From assembly GCF_009938015.1 (NCBI RefSeq), contig NZ_AP021884.1, forward strand, positions 1,227,501-1,291,500: a stretch of DNA of 64,000 nucleotides, given 5' to 3'. Under the pieces are notes generated by a model. That model saw only the letters and a program-made list of their open reading frames with translations. It did not search any database and was not told the origin of the DNA. The position numbers and the translations under genes were made by a program. Shown here piece by piece: positions 35,320-43,799 of this stretch (the first letter of the stretch is position 1; every line of letters begins with the position of its first letter). Source of the DNA: Sulfuriferula plumbiphila. Its GTDB lineage: Bacteria > Pseudomonadota > Gammaproteobacteria > Burkholderiales > Sulfuriferulaceae.

Positions 35320-36630
35320 ATGGAAGTGCCCGTAATACGCCATACAAAGGAACCATCCTCATTTCCGTACCTGTGTGCAGATACCGAGCGCGCCCTGTTG
35401 CTATTGGATGAAAGCGGCATCATCAAATATTGCAGTCCGGGAGTTGCGAACTGCTTTTGCGTAAACCCGCAGGCGATTATCGGCCAGCCTGTGACGGGTC
35501 TATTGCCTGGATTGCCGATTGGGGCGCGTTTCCCCGGATTCAGCCTCGCCTGCAATACATTCCACTTGGAGGGCAAACAGTGGCTGGCTTTTAGCGGACA
35601 AGACAACGAAGGCAGAGAATTTCCCCTGAAGGCTGCACTCGTGCCATTGGAGATAGATGGCCGCCCCTTTTTTTTACTCGAACTGCGTACACAGCGTGCT
35701 CTTGCAGGCGAAGATGAGAAGCTGCAGAAATTCCAAGAGGTGTCGGAATTGAGCGATGACGCTGTGGCAGTTACTACCATGGAAGGCCTAATCGAATACG
35801 TGAACCCCGCATTCGAAGAACTCACGGGCTATCGCAAAGACGAGTTAGTGGGGCGTACTCATGCCATTTTGAATTCCGGGGTGCACGAACCCGCATTTTT
35901 CCTGGAAATGTGGACAACTTTGCGGGCAGGCAGGTCATTTCGGGGTCAGTTCGTGAATCGCCGTCAAAATGGCGCGCTTTTTTATGAAGATAAAATCATT
36001 CGTCCTTTTTACAATGCCAGCGGAAAAATGAGCCATTTTATGGCCTCAGGACGCGATGTAAGCGAGCAGGTTCAAATCATGCACCGGCTCGAGCATCTTG
36101 CCAACTACGATAGTCTGACCGGGTTGCCAAACCGCAATCTGTTTCTGGACAGGTTGCAACAAGCAGAGGCGCGGGGGTCACGCAACCATGACGGGTTTGC
36201 CATTGTGTTGCTGGACTTGGATCACTTCAAGGCCATCAATGATACCCTTGGGCATGCTGTGGGCGACGCGGTTTTGCAAACTACGGCGTTCCGGATTAGA
36301 CAATGCTTGCGCGAAGGGGATACGGTAGCCCGCTTGGGTGGCGACGAATTTTCTCTGATCCTAACCGAAGTTGCGCTACGGCAAGATGTTATGAAGGTGC
36401 TCGAAAAAATAGTCGCGTTGCTAGGCGAGCCTTTGATTATGGACAGTCAGAATATTCCTGTCCAAGCCAGTATCGGTATAGCAATTTATCCGGAACATGG
36501 TGAGGATGGTCAGACCCTGCTCAAACACGCCGATAGTGCCATGTATAGGGTTAAGACTGCAGGAGGCAATGATTATCTGATATTCGAGAGAAAGGAAGAG
36601 GGGCGTCCCATTTATTCGCTGCAAAAATAA
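35320..36630 (+). CDS. PAS-GGDEF diguanylate cyclase
   Basis: A 436-residue cytosolic protein. Two PAS-like regions: a degenerate one (~20-120) and a clear one (~135-255, with EYVNPAFEELTGYRKDELVG and the FRGQFVNRRQNGALFYED stretch). The GGDEF domain has an active GGDEF at 340-344 and an inhibitory REGD at 331-334, five residues before, so synthesis of cyclic di-GMP with product inhibition is expected. The standard NYDSLTGLPNRNLFLDRL opening is present. Follows the kinase/regulator pair by ~195 bases. Confidence 0.93.
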   Translation: MEVPVIRHTKEPSSFPYLCADTERALLLLDESGIIKYCSPGVANCFCVNPQAIIGQPVTGLLPGLPIGARFPGFSLACNTFHLEGKQWLAFSGQDNEGREFPLKAALVPLEIDGRPFFLLELRTQRALAGEDEKLQKFQEVSELSDDAVAVTTMEGLIEYVNPAFEELTGYRKDELVGRTHAILNSGVHEPAFFLEMWTTLRAGRSFRGQFVNRRQNGALFYEDKIIRPFYNASGKMSHFMASGRDVSEQVQIMHRLEHLANYDSLTGLPNRNLFLDRLQQAEARGSRNHDGFAIVLLDLDHFKAINDTLGHAVGDAVLQTTAFRIRQCLREGDTVARLGGDEFSLILTEVALRQDVMKVLEKIVALLGEPLIMDSQNIPVQASIGIAIYPEHGEDGQTLLKHADSAMYRVKTAGGNDYLIFERKEEGRPIYSLQK

Positions 36631-36661
36631 ATACGAAACTAATAACGGGGGGGTAATCGAT

Positions 36662-37396
36662 ATGTCAGAGCTCCGTGATCCGCAACAAAATTATATTCTG
36701 CGCGCGTTGAGCCCACCTGAATTTGAGCGCATTGCTCCTCACCTTGAATTGGTTTCAATGTCCTGCGCTGAAGTTCTATACGAGGTTAATGAGAAATTGC
36801 AATTTGCCTATTTCCCCACCACTGCCACAGCATCACTGCTCTGTGGCCTGGAAGATGGAGCATCGGTGGAAGTGGCTGTGGTTGGCAATGAGGGCATGCT
36901 CGGCGTTTCGGTTTTCATGGGAGGGGATGCGGCGCTTACTCAGGCCACGATCCACACCGCAGGCTACGGCTATCGAATCCCGGCCAAATCGTTACGGGAG
37001 GCGTTAGGTCGGAGCGGAGGGCGCCGCGCCGGGACGTTGCAGCAATTGCTACTGCGTTATGCCCAAACTTTAATTATGCAAATGGCGCAAACTACTGCCT
37101 GCAATCGGCGCCATTCAGTAGAACAGCAGTTATGTCGCTGGTTGCTCTTGAATTTTGATCGTATGCACTCTAGCAGTCTGGCGATGACACAGGAACTGAT
37201 TTCCAATATGCTCGGGGTACGCCGTGAAAGCATAACCGAAGCGGCCAGGAAATTGCAGCAGGCTGGCATAATCAGCTACCATCGTGGGCACATAGAAGTG
37301 ACGAACAGACCAGAATTAGAGACCCATGTATGCGAGTGTTACGGCATATTGAAGAAGGAATCAGAACGTCTGGTTACTGACTTGCTTGCGGCCTGA
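36662..37396 (+). CDS. Crp/Fnr family transcription regulator
   Basis: A 244-residue protein with an N-terminal cyclic-nucleotide-binding type barrel (AYFPTTATASLLCGLEDGASVEV, VGNEGMLGVSVFMGG) and a C-terminal helix-turn-helix (AMTQELISNMLGVRRESITEAARKLQ in two pieces). The barrel lacks the Fnr four-Cys cluster at the N-terminus and the canonical cAMP phosphate cassette, so the signal is unknown. This sub-type is often seen near PAS and histidine kinase genes, as here. Confidence 0.9.
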   Translation: MSELRDPQQNYILRALSPPEFERIAPHLELVSMSCAEVLYEVNEKLQFAYFPTTATASLLCGLEDGASVEVAVVGNEGMLGVSVFMGGDAALTQATIHTAGYGYRIPAKSLREALGRSGGRRAGTLQQLLLRYAQTLIMQMAQTTACNRRHSVEQQLCRWLLLNFDRMHSSSLAMTQELISNMLGVRRESITEAARKLQQAGIISYHRGHIEVTNRPELETHVCECYGILKKESERLVTDLLAA

Positions 37397-37440
37397 GCAG
37401 TCCAGCCAGTAGCCTGGATAAAAAACTTGTCGAGCGCCGA

Positions 37441-37735
37441 ATGATTCGGTTTTCCAGATTGGCATGTTTTATGGATACCCCAAGACGCGTTACCGCGGGC
37501 TGGCGAAGAATGCGGCACAGGTGAACAGGCTGGTGGACGGGCGAATCTCTGCATGACGGCCGAGGTGCGTCCGCTGCCGGGAAACGGCGCAGCACCGGGC
37601 AGAAAAACAGCTAAAACAGGTGCGCCAGCGCCAGAAAGTTGTGTCTGGCCGCATCGAAAAACAAAAAAATACCGTTCCGGTATCAGGGTGCGTACAGGAC
37701 CCCGGCGTGAATCATCGGCACTCCACCCTTGAACG
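37441..37735 (+). pseudogene. IS5-family transposase C-terminal remnant
   Basis: On the plus strand FYGYPKTRYRGLAKNAAQV is the highly conserved C-terminal end of IS5-family transposases (K-x-R-Y-R-G-L-x-K-N). It runs into a stop at 37553. A neighbouring frame continues with AEVRPLPGNGAAPGRK, also IS5-like. No ends can be placed. It appears to have removed the 3' end of the minus-strand yqjE-like gene. Confidence 0.55.
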
Positions 37736-37970
37736 CCGGCGGCTTCGCCCCGCGGCCCATGTTGGCCTGCCACAGAACTTTCATGACAGCGGTTGCAATC
37801 ATGGCAACCAGGCTTTCCCCGGCATGTTTGGTCTCCAGCGCCGCAAGCTGCAGGCGATCCTGCAACAGGCCAACCAGTTCCAGCCATAAAGACTTGGCAT
37901 CTTCAATCAGCCCGGGCGCAGGTGCTGCTGTTTCGTGCGGAGGAAGGATATCGGCAGCGGGATTTGCCAT
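37683..37970 (-). pseudogene. YqjE-like (DUF1469/phage holin-type) membrane protein, truncated
   Basis: The first ~62 codons (APGLIEDAKSLWLELVGLLQDRLQLAALETKHAGESLVAMIATAV) look like the opening amphipathic helix and first membrane helix of the YqjE/DUF1469 family. After VMKVLW the reading turns into antisense of the IS5-family remnant (ANMGRGAKPPAFKG) and the second membrane helix is missing. It starts 16 bases after the DUF883 gene on the same strand, the normal YqjD-YqjE order, so this is a once-intact gene cut at its 3' end. Confidence 0.6.
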
Positions 37971-37986
37971 GATGGATGGTTTATGA

Positions 37987-38340
37987 TCAGCGCGTGCCGA
38001 TGAACCGGCTCAGCAGAAAGCCTGCGACTACAGCGATACCAACCGACGCAATGGGGTTCTCACGTACATAATCGCGGCAATTTTCAGTGATTCGCGTTTG
38101 TGCCTGTTTGAACTGCTCGCCTTTGACACCCAGCGTTTCGGCCGCATTGGCCGCGGCGCCAGCCAGCTTGTCGACGACCTGGTGCGCCCCTGTGGCAACG
38201 CGATCCACGGCGGGCCGGGCAGCCTCTGAAACCTTGTCAATAGTATGATGGGCCCCGACGCTGGCGTCGTCAATATTTCCGGCAATGGATTTGCCTATTG
38301 GGCTCTGATTGGAACTCAAATTATTAGCCGTTGTTTCCAT
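37987..38340 (-). CDS. DUF883 / YqjD-ElaB-like membrane-anchored protein
   Basis: A 117-residue protein with a long amphipathic helical body (HHTIDKVSEAARPAVDRV, QVVDKLAGAAANAAETLG) and a C-terminal membrane anchor, ENPIASVGIAVVAGFLLSRF, the diagnostic tail of the YqjD/ElaB family. In E. coli these proteins sit in the inner membrane and bind ribosomes in stationary phase. GGAGAACGT upstream (CAAGGAGAACGTC) serves as ribosome site. Confidence 0.88.
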   Translation of the reverse strand: METTANNLSSNQSPIGKSIAGNIDDASVGAHHTIDKVSEAARPAVDRVATGAHQVVDKLAGAAANAAETLGVKGEQFKQAQTRITENCRDYVRENPIASVGIAVVAGFLLSRFIGTR

Positions 38341-38369
38341 GACGTTCTCCTTGGTAAGCGGTGAAGTAT

Positions 38370-38657
38370 TTATTTAACTTCAAGTTGATTGTTCAGTGTT
38401 TTAATTCCCGGCACTGCTTTCGCCAATTCGGCGATCTTCTCTATTTCTGCGCTATTTTGATTATCACCACAGACGATTAACTCCGCCGTGAGGAAACCGA
38501 AACATTGGAATTCACAATAAAGCCTCGCAATTTCCCTGTCTGTACGTGAACGCACATAGATGCCAACACGGCAGTGGAACTGATTGCCGGGCAGGACGAT
38601 GGTGTTTTTGCCAATAGCCGCAGCGACGCTGCGGTGTGCTTTGGGTGCCGCTGCCAT
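38370..38657 (-). pseudogene. BON-like protein, probably degenerate
   Basis: From ATG 38657 the frame ends with AELIVCGDNQNSAEIEKIAELAKAVPGIKTLNNQLEVK (described as the last ~38 residues, the second half of a BON domain). The first half is a poor match. In the same frame upstream, 38811-38864 codes for a clean signal peptide MRLTLLAAIALTGLAPA followed by a stop. The two probably belonged to one secreted BON protein now broken by stops and shifts. It is less likely that the short frame is still functional. Confidence 0.4.
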
Positions 38658-38810
38658 TTGCGCGAGCCGGGTGTATGACAAAGCTGGCGAGGTTCACGAT
38701 TGATCCAGGAAGCTGGCGCAGCTGCGGTATCGTTGAGTATTGCGGGGCGTTGCCACCTGGTTCTTGCGGTGTTGATGGCTGGTTGAAAATGACGGGTGCC
38801 TGCCCATTCC

Positions 38811-38864
38811 TCAAGCCGGGGCCAGCCCGGTCAAGGCGATCGCTGCAAGGAGCGTCAAGCGCAT
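38811..38864 (-). pseudogene. Orphan signal-peptide coding fragment
   Basis: Seventeen codons reading MRLTLLAAIALTGLAPA then TGA, in frame with the BON-like fragment downstream. Sequence quality is that of a Sec signal peptide with an Ala-x-Ala-type end, but no mature part follows in frame. Confidence 0.35.
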
Positions 38865-38939
38865 TGGGATAGGTCGAAGCATGTTGCAATTCCGGTAGCT
38901 GAACGGGTTTCATGACGGCATGCACACCGCCATCAAGTT

Positions 38940-39431
38940 TTATCTTGGCGCCTGCCAGCAGTTGTTGCTGACCTGGTAAGTGGTGGTAAGCTGCTCGCTG
39001 TTGGGCTGCAGGATGTAGCGCACGCCGATGACGTCACTTATCTTGCGCCAGTAAATCGCCATGGTATTTTTCTCGCCCGTGCCGACCACGTTGTGGAGTG
39101 CCACGAGCTTCAATGGGCTACCGTACTGGGTGTTGAAATTGCCGGTAACGGTAACAAAATTGCTGAAAGAAGCAGCCAGTTCCTGATCGAAGCCAACCAG
39201 TTTGTCATTGCAAAAAATGAACACGTAGCGCCGGCCTGCCGGGTTATCCGGCGCGTCATACACCATCAGGGTGTCGCCGGTTTCGATGCTGTTTTCAAAA
39301 TTCCACGATTTGAGCGTGGCCCTGAGCTGGTTGCGCGTCATGCCGCTTTTGAATTCACCGACCTCAAAGGCCTGGACGGACTGGCAGAAAGCAAGCAGGG
39401 TCAGGGCGAGCAGGGCGGTTTTTGTATGCAT
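38940..39431 (-). CDS. Secreted protein of unknown function
   Basis: A 163-residue protein with a clear Sec signal (MHTKTALLALTLLAFCQSVQA, cleavage about residue 21). The mature part begins FEVGEFKSGMTRNQLRATL, an SmpA/BamE-like opening (short 'G-M-T-x-x-Q' motif), and has a mixed beta pattern with two cysteines that may form a disulfide (about residues 74 and 159). I do not recognise a named family. Expected in the periplasm. Confidence 0.7.
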   Translation of the reverse strand: MHTKTALLALTLLAFCQSVQAFEVGEFKSGMTRNQLRATLKSWNFENSIETGDTLMVYDAPDNPAGRRYVFIFCNDKLVGFDQELAASFSNFVTVTGNFNTQYGSPLKLVALHNVVGTGEKNTMAIYWRKISDVIGVRYILQPNSEQLTTTYQVSNNCWQAPR

Positions 39432-39532
39432 GATTTCTGGTGTGCGGAATTTTCCAAGAGATTAGCTTGACTGGACAGCCAAGTCGAGTTGTACTCATCT
39501 CAAACAGTCAAATCGCGCTGCGAGGTAAATTT

Positions 39533-39856
39533 ATGCGTACCCACTTATTGATGGGCATTGTCGCAATTTGCGCAACGGCTGGCCTGCTGTCGATGCCCGC
39601 GGCCCGTGCCATGGGCACGCGGCCGCAATCGGGCAGCGTTCTGGGTACCGGCCAGATCGTCGCTACTGCAGGGATACGCGGGCTGGACGAGGAAAAGCTC
39701 AAAGCCGCGCGTTTTGATGCGGCCCAGCTTACCCGATTGGAATCGCTGGCGGTAAGCGCCGATGCGGCACGGAATTTTGCCGCGCGAGGTGGATTGAGGA
39801 GCCGTCCGGTGGCCTATTTGCCTGATCCGGCGCAGCGCAATGGTGGCTACCCATAA
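39533..39856 (+). CDS. Small secreted protein of unknown function
   Basis: Start ATG 39533 after GCGAGGTAA. The 107-residue product has a signal peptide (MRTHLLMGIVAICATAGLLSM, cut near ARA at residue 26) and a short mature part with no cysteine, including GIRGLDEEKLKAARFDAAQL. No family recognised. It is divergent from the preceding secreted protein, with ~100 bases between. Confidence 0.65.
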   Translation: MRTHLLMGIVAICATAGLLSMPAARAMGTRPQSGSVLGTGQIVATAGIRGLDEEKLKAARFDAAQLTRLESLAVSADAARNFAARGGLRSRPVAYLPDPAQRNGGYP

Positions 39857-39861
39857 TACGG

Positions 39862-41082
39862 TTATTCGTCACTTTCCGTATCCAGATCGGGAATATGACT
39901 GAAAGCGACGCGCATCGGTGCGGCCTGCAGCGCATCGTGCGCAGCGCCGAAATATACGGCGTTTTTGCCGAAGCGCGCATTGAGCTTGTCCACCGTGGCG
40001 TTGAGCGTGCTGCGCGCATTGCTGGTATCGAACAGTGACGGAGTGTGGTGCGCTGCTTCCACCAGACGCGTGAGCGTTACCCCGACCGCCAGCGGAGCGT
40101 CGCGCACGGCCGGTTTTTTCTGCCACAGCAGGTCGAGCATGTTGGTCAGGGTGAGCGTATCCGCGCTTGGATCGAAGCTGATTTTCTCGTTCCAGGGCGG
40201 GTAGCGCAGGTATTTCACCTTGACCTGCATCGCTCCCGCCAGCAGTTCGTGGCTGCGCAGGCGCATTGCGGTTTTTTGCAACAGCTTGTGCAGTACCGAA
40301 TGCGCGGCGTGGTCGCTGCGCATTTCCGGTGCCAGCACATGCGAGTGTCCGATGCTGGCACGCGCGCTGGGGGCGGGCAGCAGCCATTCGCCGCGCAATT
40401 TGGCATGCATGCGCTCGCCTTCGATACTGCCCCACGCGCGCGCAAGCCGGGCCTTGTCCGCTGCCCACAACTCGCGCAGGGTGTGAATCCCGGCCTGCTT
40501 CAGGCGTTTTTCCATCTGTCGCCCGACGCCATTGATATCGCGCAGCTCCAGTGGATACAGGCAATCGGGCAGGTCGTTGAGTTCAATCACCGTCAGGCCG
40601 TCCGGCTTGCGCATGTTGGAAGCTGTTTTCGCCAGAAACAGGTTGGGCGCAATGCCGATCGAACAGCGCAGTTCGCTTCCCACGGTGTTGTAAATGGTGC
40701 GCTTGATCTTGTGCGCCAGTGCTTCGGCGTTGACGCGCATGCGCTCGCTCCCGGTCAGTTCGCAGTGCATTTCGTCAATCGAATATACGGCTTCCACATG
40801 GCTACAGGACTCCACCGCAGCGACCAGTTTATGGTGATATTCCACATACATTGCCGGGCGCGCCGGCACGATGCGAATACCCTTGCACAATTTGCGCGCT
40901 TCATGGATGGGCGTGCCGGTCCTGACTCCGAATGCCTTGGCTTCATAGCTTGCCGCGATGCAGCAGGTGGTTTCCGCCACCACCGGTGCCACACACACGG
41001 GTTTGCCGCGCAGGGCCGGCTCGGCCTGCTGTTCCACCGCGGCAAAGTAGGAATTGAAATCAACGTAGAGCGAACGGAGCAT
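39862..41082 (-). CDS. Y-family DNA polymerase (DinB/ImuB-like)
   Basis: A 406-residue translesion polymerase. The palm has the metal ligands in LYVDFNSYF (Asp8) and AVYSIDEMHCEL (Asp103, Glu104). A fingers block, ASYEAKAFGVRTGTPIHEA, a thumb DNA-binding part with DINGVGRQMEKRL, and a little-finger domain follow. All catalytic residues remain, so unlike ImuB it should be active. No clear C-terminal clamp-binding peptide is visible (the tail is AFSHIPDLDTESDE). No LexA box or DNA-repair partner was seen nearby. Confidence 0.9.
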   Translation of the reverse strand: MLRSLYVDFNSYFAAVEQQAEPALRGKPVCVAPVVAETTCCIAASYEAKAFGVRTGTPIHEARKLCKGIRIVPARPAMYVEYHHKLVAAVESCSHVEAVYSIDEMHCELTGSERMRVNAEALAHKIKRTIYNTVGSELRCSIGIAPNLFLAKTASNMRKPDGLTVIELNDLPDCLYPLELRDINGVGRQMEKRLKQAGIHTLRELWAADKARLARAWGSIEGERMHAKLRGEWLLPAPSARASIGHSHVLAPEMRSDHAAHSVLHKLLQKTAMRLRSHELLAGAMQVKVKYLRYPPWNEKISFDPSADTLTLTNMLDLLWQKKPAVRDAPLAVGVTLTRLVEAAHHTPSLFDTSNARSTLNATVDKLNARFGKNAVYFGAAHDALQAAPMRVAFSHIPDLDTESDE

Positions 41083-41086
41083 ACGG

Positions 41087-41092
41087 TATAAT
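41087..41092 (+). promoter_or_regulatory. -10 box upstream of ppa
   Basis: A perfect TATAAT lies 40 bases before the ppa start, in the 49-base gap to the divergent polymerase gene. The -35 region is poor (CGTAGA at 17-base spacing). It probably gives a short leader. Confidence 0.5.
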
Positions 41093-41131
41093 CGCGGCTT
41101 TTGTACTGCACTGAAAGTAAAGGTTTAACGC

Positions 41132-41680
41132 ATGAGTCTGAATCTGGTTCCCGCGGGCAAGGACGTCCCCAACGATTTTAACGTCATCATCGAAATCCCC
41201 ATGCACGGCGATCCCATCAAGTACGAAGTAGACAAGGAAAGCGGCGCCATGTTCGTGGATCGTTTCATGTCCACCGCCATGCATTATCCCTGCAACTACG
41301 GCTATATTCCCCACACCCTGTCCGAAGACGGTGACCCGGTGGATGTGCTGGTCATGACCCCGGTGCCGCTGATTACCGGCGTGGTGGTGCGCTGCCGTAC
41401 CATCGGCATGCTCAGGATGAGCGACGAAGCCGGCGTGGACGCCAAACTGCTTGCCGTGCCGGTAGATAAGTTGTGCGGATTGTACAAACACGTGCAGAAG
41501 CCCCAGGATTTACCTGCAATGACCCTGGCACAGATTTCCCATTTCTTTGAACACTACAAAGACCTGGAAGCCGGTAAGTGGGTGAAAGTGAAGGGCTGGG
41601 TTGACGCCGACGCAGCCAGGGCCGAAATCATGGCCGGTGTGGAACGCTACAACGCCGCTGCGGACAAGCCAGCATTTTAA
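41132..41680 (+). CDS. ppa: Inorganic pyrophosphatase
   Basis: Hydrolyses pyrophosphate to two phosphates in the cytosol. The 182 residues are a typical length for the family I enzyme. Motifs include the N-terminal [17 protein letters not shown], catalytic [19 protein letters not shown] with the acidic metal-binding cluster, and [11 protein letters not shown] near the end. A single-gene unit with a promoter in front and a strong terminator just after. Confidence 0.97.
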   Translation: MSLNLVPAGKDVPNDFNVIIEIPMHGDPIKYEVDKESGAMFVDRFMSTAMHYPCNYGYIPHTLSEDGDPVDVLVMTPVPLITGVVVRCRTIGMLRMSDEAGVDAKLLAVPVDKLCGLYKHVQKPQDLPAMTLAQISHFFEHYKDLEAGKWVKVKGWVDADAARAEIMAGVERYNAAADKPAF

Positions 41681-41686
41681 TCCGCC

Positions 41687-41712
41687 GAGCCGCCTGGCAG
41701 CGGCTCTTTTTT
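41687..41712 (+). terminator. Intrinsic terminator of ppa
   Basis: GAGCCGC-CTGGCA-GCGGCTC with six T's directly behind. It starts six bases after the ppa stop and separates it from the downstream phosphodiesterase gene. Confidence 0.85.
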
Positions 41713-41725
41713 GGGGCGTGCAACC

Positions 41726-42283
41726 ATGAAAATCTGCATCATTTCCGACAGTCATGACAACCGCCGCCTGATGGCGTTAGCCGTGGAAGACGCCCAAAGC
41801 CGCGGTGCAGAAGCCGTGCTTCACTGCGGTGACGTGGTAGCGCCCACCACCTTGCGTGCGCTGCAAAAATTTGGTTTGCCGGTGCATGTCATTCATGGCA
41901 ACAACACCGGTGACATGTTCAACCTGTCGCGTCTGGGGGCGGAGGAGGGCAGCGTCATCCGTTACCATGGCCAGGACGCCGAAATCGAACTGGGCGGACG
42001 CAAGATTTTCATCGTCCATTATCCTCATTACGCGCGCGCCATGGCTTGCACCGGCGATTACGATCTGGTCTGCTGCGGCCATGACCATCGTGCCGAAATC
42101 AAACACGTGGACAACCTCAGCGGCGGCCAGAGCCTGATGCTTAACCCCGGTACGGTAGGCGGTGTCGGCGCAGCGCCCACCTATATCATGGGAGACCTGG
42201 AAACCATGCGGTTTGAAGTATGCGACGTACCGGCCGCGCCGAATGAGATTACCAATCTCACGCGGGTAACCCCGCATATTTAG
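41726..42283 (+). CDS. Metallophosphoesterase, MJ0936/YfcE type
   Basis: From ATG 41726 the product has 185 residues. Binuclear metal motifs are IISDSHDN, LHCGDVV, VIHGNNTGD and CGHDHRAEIK, the pattern of the small MJ0936/YfcE phosphodiesterase family (D-x-H, G-D, G-N-x, H-x-x). Members cleave phosphodiesters, often with uncertain natural substrate. The region between 41713 and 41725 leaves little room for a separate promoter. Confidence 0.92.
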   Translation: MKICIISDSHDNRRLMALAVEDAQSRGAEAVLHCGDVVAPTTLRALQKFGLPVHVIHGNNTGDMFNLSRLGAEEGSVIRYHGQDAEIELGGRKIFIVHYPHYARAMACTGDYDLVCCGHDHRAEIKHVDNLSGGQSLMLNPGTVGGVGAAPTYIMGDLETMRFEVCDVPAAPNEITNLTRVTPHI

Positions 42284-42308
42284 TGAAACGTGGGGGCGAT
42301 GACAAAAA

Positions 42309-42911
42309 TCAGAAATGGTTGTTGATCACCACTTCGTTCATAGGCAATTGCCCGCCGCGCGGCCACGCTTCCTTGGTGGCCTTGCCGATCGCCGTCATCA
42401 TGGTGATCACATGGTCCTGCGGCAGGTTGATGAGCTTGCCCACTGCCTCGAAGTCGAAGCCGTCCATCGGGCATGAATCGTAACCCATCTCTTTGGCCGC
42501 CAGCATCAGCGTCATGGCCGCGATGCCGCATGAGCGCATGGCCTCGTCGCGTTGCACCTGCTCCCGGCCGGCATAGTACTGGCCGATGGCGGGAACCATA
42601 AAATCCTGTAGCGGCTGCGCCGCATTACGCCAATAGCGGGGGGTGTCCTTTTCCCAGGATTTGGTGTCGGCGCACAGCACGATCAGCAAGGAGGCATCCG
42701 TCACTTGCGCCTGATCCCAGGCTGCCTTGCGGATTTCCCTGCGCAGCCCCGGATCGCGCACCAGCACGAAGCGCCAGTTCTGGATATTGAATGCAGAGGG
42801 TGCAAGCATGGCGAGCGACATCAACTTCTCGATTTCCGCTTCGGTCATGCGGTGGTCGGGGTCATACGTCTTGACCGCGCGGCGGGTTTCAATTGCTGTT
42901 GCGACATCCAT
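42309..42911 (-). CDS. Nitroreductase family flavoprotein
   Basis: A 200-residue FMN-dependent oxidoreductase. Recognisable parts are ETRRAVKTYDPDHRM (FMN phosphate-binding arginines), MLAPSAFNIQNWRFVLVRD, and the C-terminal GKATKEAWPRGG. The substrate is unknown (quinones, nitroaromatics or enals are typical). It is the last gene of the AhpD-like/TusA/nitroreductase unit on the minus strand and ends 26 bases from the convergent phosphodiesterase gene. Confidence 0.9.
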   Translation of the reverse strand: MDVATAIETRRAVKTYDPDHRMTEAEIEKLMSLAMLAPSAFNIQNWRFVLVRDPGLRREIRKAAWDQAQVTDASLLIVLCADTKSWEKDTPRYWRNAAQPLQDFMVPAIGQYYAGREQVQRDEAMRSCGIAAMTLMLAAKEMGYDSCPMDGFDFEAVGKLINLPQDHVITMMTAIGKATKEAWPRGGQLPMNEVVINNHF

Positions 42912-42932
42912 ATTTCACTCTCCTGGATTGAA

Positions 42933-43160
42933 TTATTTCTTCTTCATGAAAAACACGAATTCGGCGCCGTCCTGCGCCGAAGACAGCAGTTCATTGCCGG
43001 TCTGCTTGGCGAAGGCCTGAAAGTCCTTCACCGCGCCCGGGTCAGTGGCCGCGATTTTCAATATTTGTCCCGCATTCAATTCAGCCAGCGATTTTTTGGT
43101 GCGCAATATCGGCAGCGGGCAATTCAAACCGCGCGCATCCAGTTCTTTATCGAAATTCAT
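42933..43160 (-). CDS. tusA: TusA-family sulfur carrier
   Basis: A 75-residue protein with the CPxP sulfur-accepting site (Cys14 in GLNCPLPILR). TusA-type proteins carry a persulfide in tRNA thiolation or in sulfur oxidation. Here it is between an AhpD-like gene and a nitroreductase gene under an apparent TetR control, not in a tRNA or sulfur-oxidation cluster. It lies 14 bases after the AhpD-like stop codon, with the GGAGG of TGGAGGCTTAAC before the start. Confidence 0.9.
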   Translation of the reverse strand: MNFDKELDARGLNCPLPILRTKKSLAELNAGQILKIAATDPGAVKDFQAFAKQTGNELLSSAQDGAEFVFFMKKK

Positions 43161-43174
43161 GTTAAGCCTCCAGT

Positions 43175-43708
43175 CTAGAAATCATTTTCGATTTTGAATG
43201 TATTGAAGATGATATCCACAGCCATATTTCTCGCGCCGTGCGATACCGCATCCAGCATGTCGCTATCACTCCAGCCCAGGCTGCGCAATTTCTGCAAATC
43301 GTCCGCGCTGACCGCATTCGGAGTGGATACGGCTTTCAGTACCAGCAGCAACATTGCCTTGTCCTTGTCATTCAAGGGCGCCTGTTCGGGATCCCGCTTG
43401 GTGAGGGCAACCTGCTCCGGCGTCAGGCCGCACATATTGATCAGCATGGCAGCGTTGAAACCGACACAGTATTCGCAGAGGTTCTCCTGCGACACCAGCA
43501 TGCGCACCATCGTCAACAGGGGAAAGCTTAACGCGGGGTGATTCTTGTAATAGCCGATCGATTGCCATTGCTGTTCCAGCATCGCCGGGCTGCTGCTGTA
43601 CATTTGCAAGGCGTTCGGCACATGTCCGAAGGCTTGCTCAATCTGACGGTAAATTTCAGCCACTTTACCGCTTGCTTGATCGCTGGCTACGGTTTGAATG
43701 ATAGGCAT
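43175..43708 (-). CDS. AhpD-like carboxymuconolactone decarboxylase family protein
   Basis: A 177-residue protein with the redox pair Cys78-Glu-Tyr-Cys81 in ENLCEYCVGFNA, the AhpD-type active site. The start (MPIIQTVASDQASGKVAEIYRQ) and length fit the CMD/AhpD group, which act in peroxide or alkylation defence. It is preceded by AAGGAGAAGTA. First gene of the three-gene unit, with an operator-like palindrome at 43742-43761 just upstream. Confidence 0.9.
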   Translation of the reverse strand: MPIIQTVASDQASGKVAEIYRQIEQAFGHVPNALQMYSSSPAMLEQQWQSIGYYKNHPALSFPLLTMVRMLVSQENLCEYCVGFNAAMLINMCGLTPEQVALTKRDPEQAPLNDKDKAMLLLVLKAVSTPNAVSADDLQKLRSLGWSDSDMLDAVSHGARNMAVDIIFNTFKIENDF

Positions 43709-43741
43709 ATTACTTCTCCTTGAATTGACAACTCACGAATG

Positions 43742-43761
43742 CATACCGACCATGCGGTATG
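43742..43761. promoter_or_regulatory. TetR-type operator before the AhpD-like gene
   Basis: CATACCG-ACCATG-CGGTATG is an inverted repeat with 7-base arms, 33 bases upstream of the AhpD-like start. The same half-sites occur upstream of the TetR gene, which supports binding by that repressor. Confidence 0.65.
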
Positions 43762-43799
43762 TTGATGCCCCAAATAAAACCGCGCTGCCTGCAGCGATT

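Noticed and set aside
41051-41092. A full sigma-70 promoter for ppa using TTGAAA at 41054
   Set aside because: The spacing to TATAAT (27 bases) is too wide. Only the -10 box was kept.
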